Shown: positions 56,755 to 64,000 of the stretch, in pieces
How the letters are laid out: each line of letters starts with the position of its first letter
Numbering within the stretch: the first letter of the stretch is position 1
Assembly: GCA_902539445.1 (NCBI GenBank)
Contig: CACBIY010000005.1
Location: 1-64,000, forward strand
Direction: 5' to 3'
Length of the DNA: 64,000 bases
From: an uncultured Pelagibacteraceae bacterium
GTDB lineage: Bacteria > Pseudomonadota > Alphaproteobacteria > Pelagibacterales > Pelagibacteraceae
Position numbers and translations under genes: made by a program
The notes under the pieces: model-generated
The model's database searches: none
The model's input: only the letters and a program-made list of their open reading frames with translations
Told to the model about the DNA's origin: nothing

Positions 56755-59379
56755 ATGAGTGATAAATATATACATTCCAATGTAGAAGATAAGATCTATT
56801 CGTATTGGGAAAAAAATAAATTATTTAAACCTCAAAAAAACTCTAAAAAATTTTCAGTTGTAATTCCGCCACCAAATGTGACGGGAAGTTTACATATGGG
56901 CCATGCTTTAAATAATTCGATTCAAGATATGCTCGTTCGATATTATCGAATGAATAATTATGAAACCTTATGGCAACCAGGCACAGATCATGCTGGTATT
57001 GCTACCCAAGCACTTGTTGAGAGAAAACTCGAAAACGAAAATTTAGACAAAAATACACTCGGAAGAGAAAAGTTTATAGAAAAGGTTTGGGATTGGAAAA
57101 ATCAGTATGGTGATATAATTATCAATCAATTAAAAAAACTAGGTTGTTCATGTGATTGGTCCAGAAATGCATTCACCATGGATGAAAATTTATCAAAATC
57201 TGTAATTAAAGTATTTGTCGAGTTGCATAAAAAAAAATTGATCTATAAAGCAGAAAAATTAGTAAATTGGGATACAGTATTAAAAACCGCAATTTCAGAT
57301 TTAGAAGTAGATCAAAGAGAGATGAATTCTAAGATTTACTACATTAAGTACCCAATAGATAAATCATCAGAGTTTATTACTATAGCCACAACTAGGCCTG
57401 AAACTATGCTTGGGGATACAGCTATTGCAGTTAATCCAAAAGATAAAAGATATAAAAGTTTTGTCGGTAAAACAGTCACTATACCTATTGTAGGTAGAAA
57501 AATAAAAATAATAAAAGACAATTATGCAGACCCAGAACAGGGAACTGGAGCTCTAAAAATTACCCCAGCACATGATTTTAATGATTATGATGTAGGACAG
57601 AGAAATAAACTTGAAATGATAAATGTTTTTACCGAAGAAGGTAAAATTAATGAAAATGCACCTAAAGATTATGTGGGCTTGGATAGATTTGATGCTCGTA
57701 AAAAAATATTAAATGAACTTAAAGAAAAAGATTATTTTGTTAAAGAAGAAAATATAAAAAATAAAGTTCCTTATGGAGATAGATCTAACTCTGTTATCGA
57801 GCCTTTTTTAACTGAGCAATGGTTTGTTGATGCAAAAAAATTAGCAGTCAAAGCTAAAAAAATTGTTAAAACAAAAAAAACAAATTTTTTTCCAAACAAC
57901 TGGTCTAAAACTTATTTTCAATGGATGAATAATATTGAGCCTTGGTGTGTTTCTAGACAGTTGTGGTGGGGTCATCAAATACCAGCATGGTATGGACCTG
58001 ACAATAAAATATTTGTTGCTTTAAATGAAAAAGAAGCAAGTAAGCAAGCCAAAAACCATTATAAAAAAGATGTAAAATTAGTTAGGGATCCTGACGTATT
58101 AGATACTTGGTTTTCATCTGGTTTATGGCCGTTTGCAACTTTAGGATGGCCAGATAAAAAAGATTTCGTAAAGAAATTTTATCCAACCACAGTTTTAGTA
58201 ACTGGTTTTGATATAATTTTTTTCTGGGTTGCAAGAATGATTATGTTTGGAATGGAATTTCTTAACAAAGAACCTTTCAAAGATATTTATGTTCACGCTT
58301 TAGTAAGAGATGAAAAAGGACAAAAAATGTCTAAATCTAAAGGTAATGTAATTGATCCATTAGACTTAATTGAAAAATATAGTGCAGATGCTCTAAGATT
58401 TACTTTGCTTTCAATGGCTTCACCTGGAACCGATGTAAAACTTTCTGAAGATAGAGTTAAAGGGTATAGGAACTTTTTAAATAAATTGTGGAATGCAAAT
58501 AATTTTTTGATCACAAATAATTGTGATTTTAATAAGACTGATAAAGTCCCTAAAACTAATTTAAATATCAATAAATGGATTTATTCTGAATTAATAGAAA
58601 TAAAAGATAAAATTCAAAAGAATATTAAAGACTATCGGTTTGATGAGGCAGCTAAAAATGCTTATCAATTTGCTTGGCATTCATACTGTGATTGGTATAT
58701 CGAACTTTCAAAAACAATCCTTTATTCAGATGATGAAAAATCAAAAAAAGAAGTTAAAGAAGTATCAGCATATGTTTTTAAACAAATACTAATTATGCTT
58801 CATCCATTTATCCCATTTGTCACCGAGGAAATATGGTTAAAAAATAAGCTTGATAAATCGAATAAGAATTTTCTTATGTACAAAAACTGGCCATCAGGAA
58901 AAGTTAAAAAAGATAAATCTCAAAAGGATGTAGAAAAAATCATCAATATTATCTCAGAACTGAGATCGTTTAAAAATGAGCTAAATGTCAGCCCAGGTTC
59001 TTTTGTAGATCTTTCTATGAATAAGATAGCTAAAAAAAATCGATCTTTGATGGATAATAATGAAATAATCTTAAAAAAACTTGGTCGTATCAATAATTTT
59101 TTTGAAAACGATCAAGATAGACCTTCTGCAACCCTTGTAATTTCGGGTGATATTTTTAAGATTTATTTTGATGAAAATGTTGATTTAAGTTTAATCAAAG
59201 AAAATTTAAAAAAAAGACAAACAAAATATCAGGATGAATTAGATAAGATTTCACAACGATTATCAAATAAAGGATTTATCGATAGGGCACCAAAAAATAT
59301 TGTTGAACAAGAAAAAACTAACTATAGTAACTTAAAAAATGATATCAAAAAAATATCTTTAACAATTGAAAGTTTATAA
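56755..59379 (+). CDS. valS: Valyl-tRNA synthetase
   Basis: 874-residue class I synthetase. The HIGH motif is HMGH (residues 47-50) in [16 protein letters not shown]; the CP1 editing domain includes [29 protein letters not shown] is the KMSKS loop. The anticodon-binding domain and a C-terminal coiled coil (about 805-870) complete the protein. A 123-base spacer upstream, shared with the divergent tRNAs, should carry its promoter (TTGATT at 56705 is a possible -35). Its stop overlaps ilvD by 1 base. Confidence 0.97.
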   Translation: MSDKYIHSNVEDKIYSYWEKNKLFKPQKNSKKFSVVIPPPNVTGSLHMGHALNNSIQDMLVRYYRMNNYETLWQPGTDHAGIATQALVERKLENENLDKNTLGREKFIEKVWDWKNQYGDIIINQLKKLGCSCDWSRNAFTMDENLSKSVIKVFVELHKKKLIYKAEKLVNWDTVLKTAISDLEVDQREMNSKIYYIKYPIDKSSEFITIATTRPETMLGDTAIAVNPKDKRYKSFVGKTVTIPIVGRKIKIIKDNYADPEQGTGALKITPAHDFNDYDVGQRNKLEMINVFTEEGKINENAPKDYVGLDRFDARKKILNELKEKDYFVKEENIKNKVPYGDRSNSVIEPFLTEQWFVDAKKLAVKAKKIVKTKKTNFFPNNWSKTYFQWMNNIEPWCVSRQLWWGHQIPAWYGPDNKIFVALNEKEASKQAKNHYKKDVKLVRDPDVLDTWFSSGLWPFATLGWPDKKDFVKKFYPTTVLVTGFDIIFFWVARMIMFGMEFLNKEPFKDIYVHALVRDEKGQKMSKSKGNVIDPLDLIEKYSADALRFTLLSMASPGTDVKLSEDRVKGYRNFLNKLWNANNFLITNNCDFNKTDKVPKTNLNINKWIYSELIEIKDKIQKNIKDYRFDEAAKNAYQFAWHSYCDWYIELSKTILYSDDEKSKKEVKEVSAYVFKQILIMLHPFIPFVTEEIWLKNKLDKSNKNFLMYKNWPSGKVKKDKSQKDVEKIINIISELRSFKNELNVSPGSFVDLSMNKIAKKNRSLMDNNEIILKKLGRINNFFENDQDRPSATLVISGDIFKIYFDENVDLSLIKENLKKRQTKYQDELDKISQRLSNKGFIDRAPKNIVEQEKTNYSNLKNDIKKISLTIESL

Positions 59380-61097
59380 TGCGGAAATTTAATAAAAAAA
59401 AATTACCAAGTCGACATACATCTTTAGGACCGGATAGAGCTCCTCATAGATCTTTTTATTATGCAATGGGAGAAACAGAAAAAGATGTTGCTAAACCTTT
59501 TGTTGGAGTTGTATCAACATGGAATGAGGCGGCACCCTGTAATATAGCCTTAATGAGACAAGCCCAGTCTGTTAAAAAGGGCGTAAGAGCATCAGGTGGA
59601 ACACCACGAGAGTTTTGTACAATTACCGTAACAGACGGTATTGCTATGGGGCATGAGGGAATGAAATCCTCATTAATATCAAGAGAAGTTATTGCTGACA
59701 GTGCTGAATTAACTGTTAGAGGGCATTGTTATGATGCATTAGTAGGTATTGCAGGTTGTGATAAGTCTTTACCTGGTTTGATGATGTCGATGGTTAGATT
59801 AAACGTTCCAAGTGTATTTATATATGGTGGTTCAATACTACCAGGTAAATACAAAGGCAAAGACGTGACTGTTGTAGATGTTTTTGAGGCAGTTGGAAAA
59901 CATTCATCAGGACAAATGTCTGCAAAAGAACTTAGAAAATTAGAATTAGTTGCATGTCCAACAGCAGGAGCTTGTGGAGGACAATTTACTGCTAACACTA
60001 TGGCATGCGTATCCGAAGCTATTGGTTTAGCACTACCTTATTCAGCTGGAACACCAGCTCCGTACGAAGAACGAGATAAGTATGCAAAAGCAAGTGGGCG
60101 AATGGTTATGGAATTGTTAGCTAAAAAAATTAAACCAAGAGATATTGTAACAAGGAAAGCTTTAGAAAATGCTGCAACAATTGTTGCTGCAACAGGTGGA
60201 TCTACCAATGCAGGTTTACATTTACCAGCAATAGCAAATGAAGCAGGTATTAAATTTGATTTAATGGATGTTGCGAAAATATTTAAAAGAACTCCGTATC
60301 TTGCGGACTTGAAACCAGGTGGAAAATATGTTGCTAAAGATATGTGGTTAGCAGGTGGAGTACCAATGCTTTTGAAAACTCTTTATGAAGGTGGTTATAT
60401 CCATGGAGATTGTATGACCGTTACAGGTAAGACAATGAAAGAAAATTTAAAGGGAATTAAATTTAATCCCAAACAAAAAGTAATGAGATCTTTTAAAAAT
60501 CCTTTATCACCAACGGGTGGTGTAGTTGGTTTAAAGGGTAACTTAGCTCCTGAAGGAGGAATTGTTAAAATTGCAGGATTAAAGAAGTTACAATTTACTG
60601 GAAGAGCAAGATGTTTTGATAATGAAGAAAGTGCAATGAAAGCAGTTCAAAGTAGAAAATATAAAGACGGTGATGTAATTATTATCAGATATGAAGGACC
60701 AGTTGGTGGACCAGGTATGAGAGAAATGCTTTCAACAACAGGTGCAATTTATGGTCAGGGTAAAGGAGAAAAAGTTGCTTTAATAACTGATGGAAGATTC
60801 TCTGGAGCAACTCGTGGATTTTGTGTAGGTCACGTAGGACCAGAGGCTGCATTAGGTGGACCTATCGCTCTATTAAGGAATGGAGATATTATTGATATTG
60901 ATGCTAAGAAGGGAACAATTAATGTTCGGTTAACAAGAGCACAATTAGCTTCAAGAAGACGAAAATGGAAAGCTAGAAAATCTGATTTTGGATCAGGAAC
61001 TCTATGGAAATACGCACAAACTGTAGGACCTGCATATTTAGGTGCACCAACACATCCAGGTAAGAAAAACGAAGTTAGGGATTACTCAAAAATTTGA
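59379..61097 (+). CDS. ilvD: Dihydroxy-acid dehydratase
   Basis: 572-residue iron-sulfur dehydratase of branched-chain amino-acid synthesis. The cluster ligands lie in GCDKSLPG and [45 protein letters not shown] and [21 protein letters not shown] are further family blocks. Its codon use is less AT-extreme, consistent with a strongly conserved enzyme. It overlaps valS by 1 base, so valine synthesis and tRNA charging genes share a transcript. Confidence 0.96.
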   Translation: MRKFNKKKLPSRHTSLGPDRAPHRSFYYAMGETEKDVAKPFVGVVSTWNEAAPCNIALMRQAQSVKKGVRASGGTPREFCTITVTDGIAMGHEGMKSSLISREVIADSAELTVRGHCYDALVGIAGCDKSLPGLMMSMVRLNVPSVFIYGGSILPGKYKGKDVTVVDVFEAVGKHSSGQMSAKELRKLELVACPTAGACGGQFTANTMACVSEAIGLALPYSAGTPAPYEERDKYAKASGRMVMELLAKKIKPRDIVTRKALENAATIVAATGGSTNAGLHLPAIANEAGIKFDLMDVAKIFKRTPYLADLKPGGKYVAKDMWLAGGVPMLLKTLYEGGYIHGDCMTVTGKTMKENLKGIKFNPKQKVMRSFKNPLSPTGGVVGLKGNLAPEGGIVKIAGLKKLQFTGRARCFDNEESAMKAVQSRKYKDGDVIIIRYEGPVGGPGMREMLSTTGAIYGQGKGEKVALITDGRFSGATRGFCVGHVGPEAALGGPIALLRNGDIIDIDAKKGTINVRLTRAQLASRRRKWKARKSDFGSGTLWKYAQTVGPAYLGAPTHPGKKNEVRDYSKI

Positions 61098-62287
61098 TGA
61101 AAATTCGCCCAGTCATTTTATGTGGTGGAGCTGGAACAAGACTTTGGCCCAACGCTAAAAAACACCAAGCAAAACAATTTATAGATTTTGGTAATTGGAC
61201 TTTGTTGGGTAAAACTTTAGAGAGAGTTAAAGCATCTATATATGATGCTCCAATTATTAGTACTAATGCAAAATATTTAAAACAAGTAAAACAACACCTA
61301 AAGAAACACAAAATAAGAAAATTCAAGATAGTTTTAGAACCAGCTAAAAGAAATACCGCACCAGCTATATTAAGTACGGCATTAATAAAGGATATACCTA
61401 ACGAACAACCTTTAATGTTCTTGGCCGCTGATCATTTGATAGAGAAGGTTACATTATTTAATAAAGCTATCAAGAAAAACCAAAAGAAACTTACTCATAA
61501 TAATATCATTATCTTTGGAATTAAACCTACAATGCCTTCAAGTGAGTTTGGCTATTTTTTAACAAAAAATACTAAAGTAACTAGATTTATAGAAAAACCA
61601 AAAGAGGCTAAAGCTAAACAAATAATTAGTAAAAAAGGTTATTGGAATTCTGGAATGTTTTATCTGAGAAAAGACTCGATCATTAATAATTTTAAGAAAT
61701 ACCAACCAAATATTTACCGAAACTGCAATAACGCTTTAATAAAAGCAAAATATAAAAGTAACGTGTACTATTTAAACAAACAAGCATTCACTAAAGCAAC
61801 AGCTAAGTCTTTTGACTATGCAATTCTAGAAAAAACTAAAGATATAAATGCTATCAAGTTGGATATTCCTTGGTCTGATTTAGGATCTTGGAAAGAAATC
61901 TGTAAGATGTACGGAAGAAATAAGAAACATTATTATAAAAAGAAAAATGTGTTCCATAGACCTTGGGGTAGTTATGTTAATTTATTTAATGGTAAAGAAT
62001 TCTTGATAAAAGAACTATATGTAAAACCTAAAGGTATATTAAGTCTTCAGAAACATCATCATAGAGCTGAACACTGGGTAGTAACCCAAGGTAAACCTAA
62101 AATTACGTTAAATAAAAAATATTTTACCATGAAACCTGATGAAACTATTTTTATACCATTAGGTGCAATCCATAGAATAGAAAACCCATATAAAAAACCA
62201 GTAAAAATAATTGAGGCACAAGTAGGCTCAATTTTAAAAGAAACTGATATAGTCAGATACCAAGATGTTTATGGAAGAGTAAAATAA
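61097..62287 (+). CDS. Mannose-1-phosphate guanylyltransferase (with cupin domain)
   Basis: 396-residue sugar nucleotidyltransferase making GDP-mannose. The N-terminal nucleotidyltransferase domain has GGAGTRLWPNAKKHQAKQF, LAADHLIE, and RFIEKPKEAKAKQIISKKGYWNSGMF; the C-terminal cupin (about 290-390), HRPWGSY...QKHHHRAEHWVVTQGK, is the isomerase-like domain of the ManC/AlgA type. I chose ATG at 61097, overlapping the ilvD TGA by one base, rather than TTG at 61094. It is shorter than ManC (about 470). Product probably feeds surface polysaccharide. Confidence 0.88.
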   Translation: MKIRPVILCGGAGTRLWPNAKKHQAKQFIDFGNWTLLGKTLERVKASIYDAPIISTNAKYLKQVKQHLKKHKIRKFKIVLEPAKRNTAPAILSTALIKDIPNEQPLMFLAADHLIEKVTLFNKAIKKNQKKLTHNNIIIFGIKPTMPSSEFGYFLTKNTKVTRFIEKPKEAKAKQIISKKGYWNSGMFYLRKDSIINNFKKYQPNIYRNCNNALIKAKYKSNVYYLNKQAFTKATAKSFDYAILEKTKDINAIKLDIPWSDLGSWKEICKMYGRNKKHYYKKKNVFHRPWGSYVNLFNGKEFLIKELYVKPKGILSLQKHHHRAEHWVVTQGKPKITLNKKYFTMKPDETIFIPLGAIHRIENPYKKPVKIIEAQVGSILKETDIVRYQDVYGRVK

Positions 62288-62296
62288 TTATTTTAC
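62279..62296. repeat. Perfect 18-bp palindrome covering two abutting stop codons
   Basis: GTAAAATAATTATTTTAC is identical to its reverse complement and contains the TAA stops of both convergent genes, which abut at 62287/62288. Each protein consequently ends Val-Lys-stop. It could work as a weak bidirectional terminator, although the stem has no unpaired loop and is only A/T-rich. Confidence 0.45.
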
Positions 62297-63172
62297 AAGA
62301 AAATTCACTTTTTTATTTGATAGATTTAAATGAATTTTTTTATGTGAGCCAAAATTATCTCCATCAATTTGAACAGGCATCAAATCATTTCCATCAATTG
62401 TAATGTTTTGTGCATAAGTAGTAATAACATTTTTATTTTTACTTAAATCACCATTAAGAATTATTAAAAATATTGAATATAATAAACTAATCCTAGTCAA
62501 ATCTTTAAATATATAGGTGACTAATTTATCTTCAAAAATATTTGTTTTATTTATTTTATGATGTCCAGCGTAATATTTGGTATTTGAAGATAATATCCAG
62601 TCTGCTTGATAAAATTGATCATCAAAAGTGACATTTAATTTTTTATTATTCATAAACAAGAAATATTGAAAACCTTTGATACCAAATATAATTTTACCTA
62701 GAAACTTTTTAATTTTTGAATTAATTGAATGAACAATTTTTGCATCCCATCCTATACCAGCCATTAAAAAGAAATAATTCTCGTTAATTTTTACAAGATT
62801 AGAGGATTTATAATTATTAGAAACCAATATATTGACTATATCATCAACTTTTTTATTCATTGATAATTCAGCTTGAAGCAAATTAGCAGTACCAGCAGGA
62901 ATATAACCTATGGCAAAATCGTCTTTAAAATTAAAATTATTTTTAATTAATTCATTAATTGCAAAAGAAACTGAACCATCACCGCCAGCTACTATTAGTC
63001 GATCATAATTTTTTTGATTAAAATTTTTGAAAATTTTCTTAGCTTGATTTATTGTTTTAGTCTCAAAGTAGTCTACAGAAATATTCTCTTTTAACTTAGA
63101 TAAAATCCTATTTATGAATTTAGATTTTCTTCCAGAGGAAGAATTCAAATTATAAATCAAACAACATAACAT
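62288..63172 (-). CDS. Diacylglycerol-kinase-family lipid kinase
   Basis: 294-residue protein of the DAGK catalytic (YegS/DgkB/BmrU) fold. The N-terminal domain carries the nucleotide motif RLIVAGGDGSVSFAINEL (about residues 78-95) and AIGYIPAGTANLLQAEL; the C-terminal domain ends with IDGDNFGSHKKIHLNL. It should phosphorylate diacylglycerol or a related lipid alcohol. It is divergent from a PlcP-like metallophosphoesterase and has a Pho-box-like site 21 bases upstream of its start, which suggests recycling of diacylglycerol during phosphate stress. Substrate is not determined by sequence. Confidence 0.85.
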   Translation of the reverse strand: MLCCLIYNLNSSSGRKSKFINRILSKLKENISVDYFETKTINQAKKIFKNFNQKNYDRLIVAGGDGSVSFAINELIKNNFNFKDDFAIGYIPAGTANLLQAELSMNKKVDDIVNILVSNNYKSSNLVKINENYFFLMAGIGWDAKIVHSINSKIKKFLGKIIFGIKGFQYFLFMNNKKLNVTFDDQFYQADWILSSNTKYYAGHHKINKTNIFEDKLVTYIFKDLTRISLLYSIFLIILNGDLSKNKNVITTYAQNITIDGNDLMPVQIDGDNFGSHKKIHLNLSNKKVNFLVK

Positions 63173-63192
63173 AATTAATCCTTAAAAAATTT

Positions 63193-63210
63193 TTAACAAA
63201 TTTGTAACAT
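63193..63210 (-). promoter_or_regulatory. Pho-box-like direct repeat
   Basis: On the minus strand the sequence reads ATGTTAC-AAAT-TTGTTAA: two 7-base half-sites with TGT-A cores, separated by exactly 4 bases (AAAT), the architecture of the PhoB box CTGTCAT-AAAT-CTGTCAT, with T in place of the core C in both halves. It lies 21-38 bases upstream of the lipid kinase start and 61-78 bases upstream of the PlcP-like gene. AT-rich DNA makes chance matches plausible. Confidence 0.35.
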
Positions 63211-63270
63211 TTAAATGAAATAAGAAATACATGATTCGTGTTACAGTTGTATTAAAATATAGGTTTTTAA

Positions 63271-64000
63271 ATGCCTAATTTACTTAAATATAAAAGTATA
63301 TTTATTTCTGATGTTCATTTAGGTACCAAGGGTTGTCAGGCAAAAAAACTTTTAGAGTTTTTTAAAAACTCAAGATCCGAAAATCTTTATCTTGTAGGGG
63401 ACATTATAGATATCTGGGAAATGCAAAAAAGCTTTTTTTGGCCTCAAGAACATAATGATGTAATCCAAAAAATTTTAAGAAAAGCTAGGCATGGTACTAA
63501 AGTTTTCTACATTATGGGTAATCATGACGAAATGTTAAGAAAATTTATTCCAATGCATTTTGGTGACATCCATATGGTTAATAGAGTTATTCATGAAACA
63601 AATGCAGGAAAAAAATATGTTGTTGTTCATGGTGATGCTTGGGATGGTGTTATGAAACATGCTAAATGGTTATCTAAACTTGGATCAATAGCCTATAATT
63701 TACTATTAAAATTAAATGTAATAATTAATTTTTTTAGAAGATTGAGAGGAAAAGAATATTGGTCTCTTGCAAAATTTTTAAAGTATAAAGTCAAAAATGC
63801 AGTTAAATATATTGGTGAATATGAAAAAACACTTTCAGATTATGCAAAAAGAAAAAAATTTGATGGAATTATTTGTGGCCACATCCATCATGCTGAGGAT
63901 AGAGATTTTAATGGGGTCAATTATTTAAATTGTGGAGACTGGGTTGAGTCCTGCACTGCATTAGCCGAAAATTATGATGGTAGTTTTGAAATATTATATT
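63271..64000 (+). CDS. plcP: PlcP-like metallophosphoesterase (phospholipase C), 3' end beyond window
   Basis: 243 codons are visible from ATG at 63271 to the window edge. Metal-site motifs are complete: SDVHLG (Asp14, His16), GDIID (Asp44), GNHDE (Asn84, His85), VVHGDAWD (His120) and CGHIHHAE (His204, His206). Segments GTKGCQAKKLLEF, EYWSLAKFLKYKVKNAV and NCGDWVESCTALAE fit the alphaproteobacterial PlcP subgroup, usually annotated as LpxH-like UDP-diacylglucosamine hydrolase. PlcP releases diacylglycerol from phospholipids under phosphate starvation. Because lpxI is present at 27335, the LpxH role is unlikely. Subgroup choice is from memory of the motifs. Confidence 0.75.
   Translation, partial: MPNLLKYKSIFISDVHLGTKGCQAKKLLEFFKNSRSENLYLVGDIIDIWEMQKSFFWPQEHNDVIQKILRKARHGTKVFYIMGNHDEMLRKFIPMHFGDIHMVNRVIHETNAGKKYVVVHGDAWDGVMKHAKWLSKLGSIAYNLLLKLNVIINFFRRLRGKEYWSLAKFLKYKVKNAVKYIGEYEKTLSDYAKRKKFDGIICGHIHHAEDRDFNGVNYLNCGDWVESCTALAENYDGSFEILY

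Noticed and set aside
61094-61096. TTG start for the mannose-1-phosphate guanylyltransferase
   Set aside because: The adjacent ATG at 61097 gives the standard one-base overlap with the ilvD stop and needs no alternative start codon.
63271-64000. LpxH, UDP-2,3-diacylglucosamine hydrolase of lipid A synthesis
   Set aside because: LpxI is encoded in the lpx operon at 27335 and the extended motifs fit PlcP better; LpxH remains a weaker alternative.

Overview
The window is a gene-dense, very AT-rich (about 30% G+C by eye) stretch of the chromosome of a streamlined marine alphaproteobacterium of the SAR11/Pelagibacter type. The evidence is the strong A/T codon bias and Lys/Asn/Ile-rich proteins, the median spacing of a few bases or stop/start overlaps, the almost complete lack of accessory DNA, and gene orders that match alphaproteobacterial blocks with members missing. 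I see no insertion sequence, prophage, CRISPR array or integron. No intergenic stretch exceeds 300 bases; the largest (51164-51445) carries a tRNA and a regulatory leader.

Layout. 1-7639: respiratory complex I, nuoG (3' end only) through nuoN. 7639-17480: birA, coaX, RNase J, a small membrane protein, proS, lolC/E, lolD and dnaE, all in one direction. 17481-29262: a promoter and probable pseudoknotted S2-responsive leader, then rpsB-tsf-frr-uppS-cdsA-dxr-bamA-skp-fabZ-lpxD-lpxA-lpxI-lpxB (translation factors, isoprenoid and phospholipid precursors, outer-membrane assembly, lipid A). 29242-36648 (minus strand): a PpiD-like chaperone, trpE-G-D-C, lexA with an SOS box, and gltX. 36720-43158: tpiA-secG-pyrG-kdsA-eno-ftsB-lipA-ratA. 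43135-45198 (minus): cinA, pgpA, ispDF. 45225-51163: ntrY-ntrX-trkA-trkH. 51196-55895: tRNA-Arg and the general amino-acid ABC importer aapJQMP, with a structured leader and an internal terminator. 56060-56631: a small XRE regulator and convergent tRNA-Asn and tRNA-Cys. 56755-62287: valS, ilvD and a mannose-1-phosphate guanylyltransferase. 62288-64000: a diacylglycerol-kinase-family lipid kinase divergent from a truncated metallophosphoesterase that looks like the phospholipase C PlcP.

How the parts work together. Most of the window is housekeeping: proton-pumping NADH oxidation, envelope biogenesis (LolCDE, BamA/Skp, lipid A, KDO, mannose sugars), replication and translation. Two places look environmentally responsive. 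The NtrYX system lies just upstream of a high-capacity amino-acid importer, without the NtrB/NtrC genes usual at this locus; NtrX has lost the sigma54 contact motif and the Walker-B glutamate. The right edge pairs a PlcP-like enzyme with a lipid kinase around a Pho-box-like site, which fits phosphate-starvation lipid remodelling. A recurring theme is conserved operons from which genes have dropped out: pyrH, rseP, pdh, moaC/moeA and dusB-ntrBC.
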